From the NCBI GenBank assembly GCA_965369995.1, contig CBDURO010000028.1:1-20709 (forward strand): a stretch of DNA of 20,709 bases. Reading direction: 5' to 3'. Each line of letters opens with the position of its first letter. Position 1 is the first letter of the stretch. This document shows, piece by piece, positions 14,930 to 20,709 of the stretch. The notes under the pieces are model-generated. The model was not told where the DNA came from and did not search any database. It saw only the letters and a list, made by a program, of their open reading frames with translations. The position numbers and the translations under genes were made by a program. This stretch comes from JAHJCW01 sp965369995. GTDB lineage: Bacteria; Fidelibacterota; Marinisomatia; Marinisomatales; JAHJCW01.

Positions 14930-17143
14930 TTATAGATTATCCATAAAATAATTCGTTATTTTTGTCCATAGATGAAATGTTGTGTTCCCTCCACGTATTC
15001 CGTGGCTACGATTGGCATAAATAAGATAATCAGCGTGTTTGTCAGCTTTAACAAACTCTTCCATTAATTGCGTTGCATGCTGAGGGTGAACATTATCATC
15101 ATTCGTGCCATGGATAACTAATAATTTACCTTCTAATTTATCAACATAGGTAAACACAGAAGCATTTTTGTACCCTTCTGCATTTTCATCTAAGAGTCCC
15201 ATGTAACGCTCAGTCCATATTGTGTCATAAAGTTTTAGATCATAATTACCGGCTACAGCGACACCAACTTTAAAATTGGGAGCACCCTTTGTCATGCACA
15301 TTGCTGTCATGTAGCCACCTCCGCTCCAGCCCCATATACCTATTTTATCATTATCTACATACGGTAAAGATTTTAGATATTTCGCCCCTTCCACTTGGTC
15401 GGTCACAACCCATTTACCAATGTCTTTATATGATAGATATTTAAATTTCGTACCTCGTCCACCCGTTCCGCGTGGATCGATAGAAAATGTTATATAACCT
15501 TCTTGGTTCATATATCGATCCCATAATCCTCTCCCCATGCGATTTATAACGGTTTGGCTCCCCGGACCGGAATATCCATATACTATAACCGGATACTTTT
15601 TGTTTGGATCAAAATCCCTTGGAAGTGTGATCATAGCATTGAGCAAAGTACTATCATCGGTTGTTGGGATTTGAATAAATTTAGTTTCCTGAAAACCATA
15701 CTCTTCAAATTGCTCTGTATCAGTTACTGATAGGTCTCTTACCTTTGATCCATCGGAATTATACAGAGTAATTGTTAGCGGAGAATTAGCCGTTGAATAA
15801 TAATCAATATAATATGAATTTGATGGGGAGAATCTTACACGATGCGAACCTAAATTTTCACTAAGTAATTTGAAATCCGAGCCATCCAACTTTACTGAAT
15901 AAAGATTAGATTCAATCACAGAATCTTTCTTTCCATTTAAATAGACGGTTTCTTTCTTATCGTCCAGAGCTGTAATACCGGATACTTCCCAATTCCCACT
16001 AGTTATAGCATTAATTAATTTTCCATTACTATCAAAATGATAGATATGTTGAAAACCAGAACGTTCAGAAAGCGTGATAAAACTTCCATCCTTTAAGAAA
16101 AACAGGTCATCTGTCAAATTAACCCAAGCTTCGCTTTCATCTTTCCAAAATACTTTCCCCTTTTTTTTATCATATCGGAGTAATTCTAAACGATTTTGAT
16201 GTCTGTTAATTCTCGTCACAACCAATTCCTGATTACCACTTTCGGTTTGATGACTTTCCAACCACTTCATACGAGGATAATACATTTCTTCAGACGTGCT
16301 TAAATCTAACCACTTAGTTCTTCTTGTATTTACATTTACTATTCCAATATTTAAAACCGGATTTTTTTCACCGACCTTTGGATAATGATGCCACTTAATT
16401 TCAGGGTATAATTGCAGTTCATCCATCATCGGGAACTGTTTTACATAAGTTTGATCTTCCCGCACAAATGCGATGTACTTACTATCCGGTGACCAACGAT
16501 AGGCATCAAATGAACCAAATTCTTCCTCGTAAACCCATCCAAAATGACCATTTAAGATATTAAATGAGCCGTCTTTTGTTAGGCGAATTTCCTTATTTGC
16601 ATCTATTTGATATGCATACAAATTATTATCATTCTTAAGATAAGCAATTGATATTCCGTCGGGAGAAAATTTTACATTTCTCAAACGATCACCATTCGCG
16701 ATTGGCTCAATCGAATGGTCAATCATACAATACAAATAATACACTGCAGATTTTGAGTGACGCCATATTTTTTTCTGCTCTGTAGCAAGTAAAACCTTAT
16801 TACTCTCTTTATGGTAAATAAAATCATATACTTGGAGAATTTTTCCGTTGTATACAAAATTATCTCCCAAAATAAATTCCGTAGTATCACCGGTAGTTAA
16901 ATTATACTTATATAAAGATCTTTGTAGTATTTTTGATTCTATCTCAAAATATTGATTTACATCAGAATAAGGTCCCAAATTAAAAAATAAATATTCATCA
17001 GAATCTTCTAACCATTTCCACTGACCAATAGACGCAAATTCAAATGGTGATTTTTTAAATACATCTTCCAATGTCAAATCTTTCCATTGCGCAGTAAGCA
17101 TAGAAATCATGGATAGCAGTAATAAAATTCGTATCTTTTTCAT
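14930..17143 (-). CDS. Dipeptidyl peptidase IV-like S9 serine peptidase, secreted
   Basis: The protein has about 737 residues. A signal peptide (MKKIRILLLLSMISMLTAQ) implies export. The N-terminal two-thirds is the DPP-IV beta-propeller, with the VYEEEF motif (209-214, numbering from the upstream ATG) whose acidic residues hold the substrate N-terminus. The alpha/beta-hydrolase domain carries the nucleophile S612 in GWSGGGY, the Asp in HGTNDDNVH (683-691) and H719 in RSHG. These enzymes remove Xaa-Pro or Xaa-Ala dipeptides. I chose the ATG at 17143 because GAGG lies 9 nt before it; an ATG at 17158 has no ribosome binding site and adds only five residues. The stop is 60 nt from the tRNA gene, with no terminator between. 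Confidence 0.93.
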   Translation of the reverse strand: MKKIRILLLLSMISMLTAQWKDLTLEDVFKKSPFEFASIGQWKWLEDSDEYLFFNLGPYSDVNQYFEIESKILQRSLYKYNLTTGDTTEFILGDNFVYNGKILQVYDFIYHKESNKVLLATEQKKIWRHSKSAVYYLYCMIDHSIEPIANGDRLRNVKFSPDGISIAYLKNDNNLYAYQIDANKEIRLTKDGSFNILNGHFGWVYEEEFGSFDAYRWSPDSKYIAFVREDQTYVKQFPMMDELQLYPEIKWHHYPKVGEKNPVLNIGIVNVNTRRTKWLDLSTSEEMYYPRMKWLESHQTESGNQELVVTRINRHQNRLELLRYDKKKGKVFWKDESEAWVNLTDDLFFLKDGSFITLSERSGFQHIYHFDSNGKLINAITSGNWEVSGITALDDKKETVYLNGKKDSVIESNLYSVKLDGSDFKLLSENLGSHRVRFSPSNSYYIDYYSTANSPLTITLYNSDGSKVRDLSVTDTEQFEEYGFQETKFIQIPTTDDSTLLNAMITLPRDFDPNKKYPVIVYGYSGPGSQTVINRMGRGLWDRYMNQEGYITFSIDPRGTGGRGTKFKYLSYKDIGKWVVTDQVEGAKYLKSLPYVDNDKIGIWGWSGGGYMTAMCMTKGAPNFKVGVAVAGNYDLKLYDTIWTERYMGLLDENAEGYKNASVFTYVDKLEGKLLVIHGTNDDNVHPQHATQLMEEFVKADKHADYLIYANRSHGIRGGNTTFHLWTKITNYFMDNL

Positions 17144-17257
17144 AAACATAATCCTCATTTAGATTTATTAAAGTTACCAAAATACATGATTTATTCTCAT
17201 ATTTTTCCTTCTACCATATTTCATTTTCCATCATCCATAAAACATCTCTTTAGTCCT

Positions 17258-17286
17258 TTGCTTAACAAAAAGCAATTGTCTAAATT
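17258..17286 (+). promoter_or_regulatory. Candidate promoter of the prolyl isomerase gene
   Basis: TTGCTT (17258-17263) and TAAATT (17281-17286) are spaced by 17 nt, giving a predicted leader of about 30 nt before the ATG at 17323. It lies in the 160-bp divergent gap with the S9 peptidase gene. Confidence 0.4.
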
Positions 17287-17322
17287 CGCTCCCTGTATTT
17301 AAGTAAAATTTAAAGGTAAACA

Positions 17323-19158
17323 ATGGCTGTAATGACAACAATGCGGACAAAAATGCACATCGTTTTGTGGGGTGTATTAATTTTATTTTTACTAAGTATG
17401 ACTGTTGGCGGACTTGTCGGCGGTGCTGATATTTTAGATCAGTTACTTGGTAAAACAAATCCTGCTGAGGCAATCGGCGTAATAAACGGCGAAAAGATTC
17501 CACCTAACTTTTTTAATCAATTGGTAAATCAACAATTAGAGCAATATCGTGTAGGCGGACAGACCGTTAGCGACCAAATGCTTGAGAGCATACGTAATCA
17601 AGTATGGGATAACATAATTCAAGAAAATTTGATTGCCGCTGCTATCGAGGATATGGGTATCATTGCAACTGACGAAGAAGTTCTATTCCATTTACAGAAT
17701 AATCCTCCGCAATTCTTACGTACCATGCCTGCTTTCCTTACCAATGAACAGTTTGATATGCAAAAATATCTTGAGGCAGTTAATAATCCGGAAGGAAATG
17801 AATGGGCACCGATTGAACAAATAATGAAAAGTAATGTAATTCCCAACTACAAATTGCAGAAAATATTATACTCATCTATTTCAGTTTCAGATTCTGAAGT
17901 TCGCGATGAATTCATCCGCCGCAATGTTGACTATACAATTGATGTCATTCATGTCGTTGAGGGCAATGTTGATGAAGCAGATATAGAAGTAACCGATGAC
18001 GAAATCAAACGTACATATAATAGCCACAAAGATGAATTTGATCAACCCGAATCAAGGAAAATGCGCTTTGTTTATTGGAAAAAAGAGGCAACCAACAGTG
18101 ATACTATTTCAATATACAACGATGCACTTTATATAATCGAACAAATCAATTCAGGAGAAGATTTTGCTGATTTAGCAAATTTGTATTCGGAAGATCCGGG
18201 TAATAATTCTGCACAGGGTTCACCAAAAGGTGGTGACTTAGGATGGTTTGAACGCGGACAGATGGTAAAACCTTTTTCTGATGCAGCATTCAGCGCCAAA
18301 AAGGGTGCAATAGTTGGTCCTGTTTTATCACAATTTGGTTATCATGTCATTAAAATAATTGACCAAAAAACTGTTAATGGTAAGGATCAAGTTCATGGTG
18401 CTCATATTTTGTTAAAAATAACTTTTGGCGCTGAAAGCCGCGATGCATTACGCCGCGATGCAACCTTATTCAGCTACGATGCACAGGATTACGGATTTGA
18501 CGCTGCTTTGGATACACATTCCGTAGTTGGGTCAGAAGTTTCTGTTAACGAAGATGGTATAATCATAGATCCAATCGGGCAACTGCGCAATGCTTCTCGT
18601 TTTGCTCTCAATAGTGAAATTGGTACTGTGTCTTCACCAATGGAAAACGATGATTATTATGCTGTTTTTGTTTTTGAATCCATAACCCCCGAAGGGCCAT
18701 CACCATTAGAAGATGTGGAAGATCAACTTAAACAAGATATTAGAAAAGATAAAATAGCAAATGCTACCAAAACTGTCGCATCTGACCTAAGAGATCAAAT
18801 CAATAAAGGAACAACTTTTGATGATATTGTCGCCGAAGGGAAAGGATATGAAATTGTAACTGACGAAACGAAATCACTTAACCGCGGATTTTCATCTATC
18901 GGACGCAGTAATTTTGTAACCGGAGCATTGTTAAATGCAAAAAAAGGTGATGTGTTGGGTCCATTGAAAACTGCCCGTGGTTATGCTATAATATTCGTTA
19001 AAGATGTGTCTAATATTGATCCTGATGAATATGAAATACGGAAAGATATTTTAAAAAATAATCTGCTTTCCAATAAACAAAACCAAGTGTTTGAGAATTG
19101 GTTAAAACAACTGAAAGACAAAGCGGATATAGAAGATTACCGTAAGTATCATTTCTAA
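17323..19158 (+). CDS. Membrane-anchored parvulin-type peptidyl-prolyl isomerase (PpiD/SurA-like)
   Basis: The protein has 611 residues, close to PpiD length. A short cytoplasmic start is followed by one transmembrane helix (about 12-31), then a SurA-N-like chaperone region (about 48-215: VINGEKIPPNFFNQLVNQQ, then a long helical part). A parvulin domain follows (about 243-347) with FADLANLYSEDP, GGDLGWFERGQMV, F318-SDAAF and QFGYHVIKI. A second, weaker region begins with HGAHILLKI (358-366) and may be a degenerate parvulin-like repeat without the full core. Its role is folding of exported and outer-membrane proteins at the inner membrane. A ribosome binding site (AAAGG) precedes the ATG. It ends at a strong terminator shared with gdhA. 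Confidence 0.9.
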   Translation: MAVMTTMRTKMHIVLWGVLILFLLSMTVGGLVGGADILDQLLGKTNPAEAIGVINGEKIPPNFFNQLVNQQLEQYRVGGQTVSDQMLESIRNQVWDNIIQENLIAAAIEDMGIIATDEEVLFHLQNNPPQFLRTMPAFLTNEQFDMQKYLEAVNNPEGNEWAPIEQIMKSNVIPNYKLQKILYSSISVSDSEVRDEFIRRNVDYTIDVIHVVEGNVDEADIEVTDDEIKRTYNSHKDEFDQPESRKMRFVYWKKEATNSDTISIYNDALYIIEQINSGEDFADLANLYSEDPGNNSAQGSPKGGDLGWFERGQMVKPFSDAAFSAKKGAIVGPVLSQFGYHVIKIIDQKTVNGKDQVHGAHILLKITFGAESRDALRRDATLFSYDAQDYGFDAALDTHSVVGSEVSVNEDGIIIDPIGQLRNASRFALNSEIGTVSSPMENDDYYAVFVFESITPEGPSPLEDVEDQLKQDIRKDKIANATKTVASDLRDQINKGTTFDDIVAEGKGYEIVTDETKSLNRGFSSIGRSNFVTGALLNAKKGDVLGPLKTARGYAIIFVKDVSNIDPDEYEIRKDILKNNLLSNKQNQVFENWLKQLKDKADIEDYRKYHF

Positions 19159-19180
19159 TACTTACAATTTTTAAATAATA

Positions 19181-19208
19181 AAAAGGGCTCCATTTGGAGC
19201 CCTTTTTT
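19181..19208. terminator. Bidirectional Rho-independent terminator between convergent genes
   Basis: The 11-bp stem AAAAGGGCTCC (19181-19191) / GGAGCCCTTTT (19196-19206) has a 4-nt loop, with T residues to 19208. A residues on the opposite side allow use on the minus strand for gdhA as well. Confidence 0.9.
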
Positions 19209-19236
19209 GTAGAGACGTAATATTTTACGTCGCATA
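19209..19236. repeat. Small inverted repeat with GAGACGTAA core
   Basis: GACGTAA (19214-19220) and TTACGTC (19225-19231) form a 7-bp hairpin with loop TATT. The left flank GTAGA would extend the stem, but the right flank (GCATAA) does not match. It resembles half-eroded REP-like GTAGAGACG palindromes seen in many genomes. A single copy was seen here. Confidence 0.35.
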
Positions 19237-19254
19237 AATATATGTAGTTTTAAA

Positions 19255-20592
19255 TTACACTACACCTTGATCTAACATTGCATCTGCAACTTTTATGAAA
19301 CCACCAACATTTGCACCTTTTACGTAGTTAATGAATTTTCCATCAGTTCCGTATTTTACACAAGTCTCATGAATATCTTGCATGATTTTGCGCAATCTTT
19401 CATCAACTTCTTCACGTGTCCAGCTCAAACGCAGAGAATTCTGACTCATTTCTAAGCCGGATACAGCAACACCACCGGCATTAGCAGCTTTTCCCGGTCC
19501 GTATAGAATCTTATTTTTCATGTAAACATCAATTGCTTCCGGTGTGGATGGCATATTGGCACCTTCGGATACACAGAAACAACCGTTTTTAACTAACATT
19601 TCAGCATCTTCGCCGTTTATTTCATTTTGTGTAGCTGATGGTAAGGCAACATCACATTTTACTTCCCAAGGACGTTTTCCCTCGTGATATTCGCAACCAT
19701 ATTTTTCAGCATATTCCTTGATGCGACCACGTTTGATATTCTTGAGTTCCATCACGTATTCAAGTTTTTTACGGTCAATACCTGCCGGATCATAAATATA
19801 ACCTGAGGAATCTGATACCGTTACCGGTTTCCCGCCTAAGTCTAATACTTTTTGAATTGAGTATTGTGCAACATTTCCTGAACCGGAAATAGCAACTGTT
19901 TTGCCTTCAAAGCTTTCGCCACGCGTTTGCAGCATCTCATTTGCAAAATAAACGTTACCATAACCTGTCGCCTCAGGGCGAATTAAACTACCACCCCAAT
20001 TCAATCCTTTACCTGTTAAAGTACCGGTAAATTCATTGCGCAAACGTTTATACTGCCCAAACATGTAACCAATTTCACGTCCGCCTACGCCGATGTCACC
20101 GGCGGGAATATCGGTATTCGGACCGATATGACGTTGTAATTCTGTCATGAATGATTGAGTAAAACTCATAACTTCATTATCAGATTTACCTTTTGGATCA
20201 AAATCTGATCCACCTTTACCACCACCCATTGGAAGAGTTGTCAAACTATTTTTAAGCACTTGCTCAAATCCAAGGAATTTTAAAATACCAAGGTTTACAG
20301 ATGGATGAAAACGCAATCCACCTTTATAAGGACCAATCGCTGAATTAAATTCAACACGGTAGGCCTTATTAATTTCGACCTCGCCTTTATCATTACGCCA
20401 TGGAACCCTAAATAAGATTACTCTTTCCGGTTCTATTAACCGTTCTAATACTTTTGCTTGCATATAATGTGGATTATCTTGCAGGAAATCCCATAGTGAT
20501 TCAACTACTTCTAACACTGCTTGATGAAATTCAACCTCACCCGGATTCTTGGCTTTAACCATATCCATAAATGATTCAACTGAATTGTACAT
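19255..20592 (-). CDS. gdhA: Glutamate dehydrogenase, NADP-type
   Basis: The 445-residue protein has the full length and layout of hexameric bacterial GdhA, which aminates 2-oxoglutarate to glutamate with NADPH. The substrate domain shows K90 in GPYKGGLRFHP, K114 and the catalytic K126 in LPMGGGKGGSDFDPKGKS. D166 follows in PAGDIGVGGREIG. The nucleotide domain starts at GKTVAISGSGNVAQYS, and the SDSSG segment (260-264) in place of an acidic residue at the end of beta-2 favours NADP. AGGAG lies about 12 nt before the ATG. It is monocistronic within the window and converges on the prolyl isomerase gene. Likely role: ammonium assimilation. Confidence 0.97.
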   Translation of the reverse strand: MYNSVESFMDMVKAKNPGEVEFHQAVLEVVESLWDFLQDNPHYMQAKVLERLIEPERVILFRVPWRNDKGEVEINKAYRVEFNSAIGPYKGGLRFHPSVNLGILKFLGFEQVLKNSLTTLPMGGGKGGSDFDPKGKSDNEVMSFTQSFMTELQRHIGPNTDIPAGDIGVGGREIGYMFGQYKRLRNEFTGTLTGKGLNWGGSLIRPEATGYGNVYFANEMLQTRGESFEGKTVAISGSGNVAQYSIQKVLDLGGKPVTVSDSSGYIYDPAGIDRKKLEYVMELKNIKRGRIKEYAEKYGCEYHEGKRPWEVKCDVALPSATQNEINGEDAEMLVKNGCFCVSEGANMPSTPEAIDVYMKNKILYGPGKAANAGGVAVSGLEMSQNSLRLSWTREEVDERLRKIMQDIHETCVKYGTDGKFINYVKGANVGGFIKVADAMLDQGVV

Positions 20593-20647
20593 TTATTGTT
20601 TTCTCCTAACTATTTATATTTAATAAAAATGATTAAAATTTAGTCCG

Positions 20648-20655
20648 CAAAGTTA
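20648..20655 (-). promoter_or_regulatory. Possible Bacteroidota-type -7 element of gdhA
   Basis: On the minus strand, TAACTTTG fits the Bacteroidota -7 consensus TAnnTTTG, with a TTGG 22 nt further upstream as a possible -33. The predicted leader would be about 50 nt. Eight-base matches are easily found by chance, so this is tentative. Near the right edge, AAAGGAG (20692-20698) on the plus strand could be the ribosome binding site of a gene beginning outside the window. Confidence 0.25.
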
Positions 20656-20709
20656 CTATTATTGTATATTACATTTCCAAGTAAATAGGACAAAGGAGTA
20701 CATTTATTT

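Overview
The window is AT-rich, gene-dense bacterial chromosome, mostly on the minus strand. Several gene types fit the Fibrobacterota-Chlorobiota-Bacteroidota (FCB) superphylum or a close relative such as Marinimicrobia: a dipeptidyl-peptidase-IV-type S9 peptidase, a Ser/Thr kinase fused to TolB-like and TPR regions, and the paired TIGR03545/TIGR03546 membrane proteins. No rRNA or phylogenetic marker is present, so this placement is inference.

Left part (1-10047). The 3' end of a plus-strand gene, possibly an outer-membrane beta-barrel, ends at a terminator. Facing it is a tight five-gene minus-strand operon: HD hydrolase, phospholipase-D-like protein, TIGR03546 (DUF2062-like), TIGR03545 (AsmA-like) and a YgbA-family Cys-rich protein, with gaps of 15 and 2 nt and then two 4-nt overlaps. 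Upstream of it, each mostly with its own terminator, are leucyl aminopeptidase (pepA), acetyl-CoA synthetase (acs, GTG start) and an Atg22-type MFS transporter.

Middle part (10048-14869). This is the unusual region. It is bounded by near-identical 31-bp copies of a tRNA 3' end, all in the same orientation, at 10195-10225, 14488-14518 and 14796-14826. Between them lie an orphan STAS protein, an unrecognised 95-residue protein and an 884-residue non-RD Ser/Thr kinase with a TolB-like domain and TPRs. The kinase start codon sits 9 nt from a consensus extended -10 element, so its mRNA is probably leaderless. The right border is a real tRNA-Ala(GGC). A single-domain GIY-YIG nuclease gene starts 2 nt after the tRNA 3' end and is broken by a one-base frameshift. 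It is followed by a second tRNA 3' fragment and a second, more decayed GIY-YIG N-terminus: a tandem duplication with a 308-bp period. I read this as decaying tRNA-linked GIY-YIG cassettes at an insertion hotspot.

Right part (14870-20709). This holds a secreted DPP-IV-like S9 peptidase (minus), a divergent membrane-anchored parvulin-type prolyl isomerase (PpiD/SurA-like, plus) and NADP-type glutamate dehydrogenase gdhA (minus). The last two converge on a strong bidirectional terminator. Most of the metabolic genes are ordinary housekeeping; the 10-15 kb segment deserves the second look.
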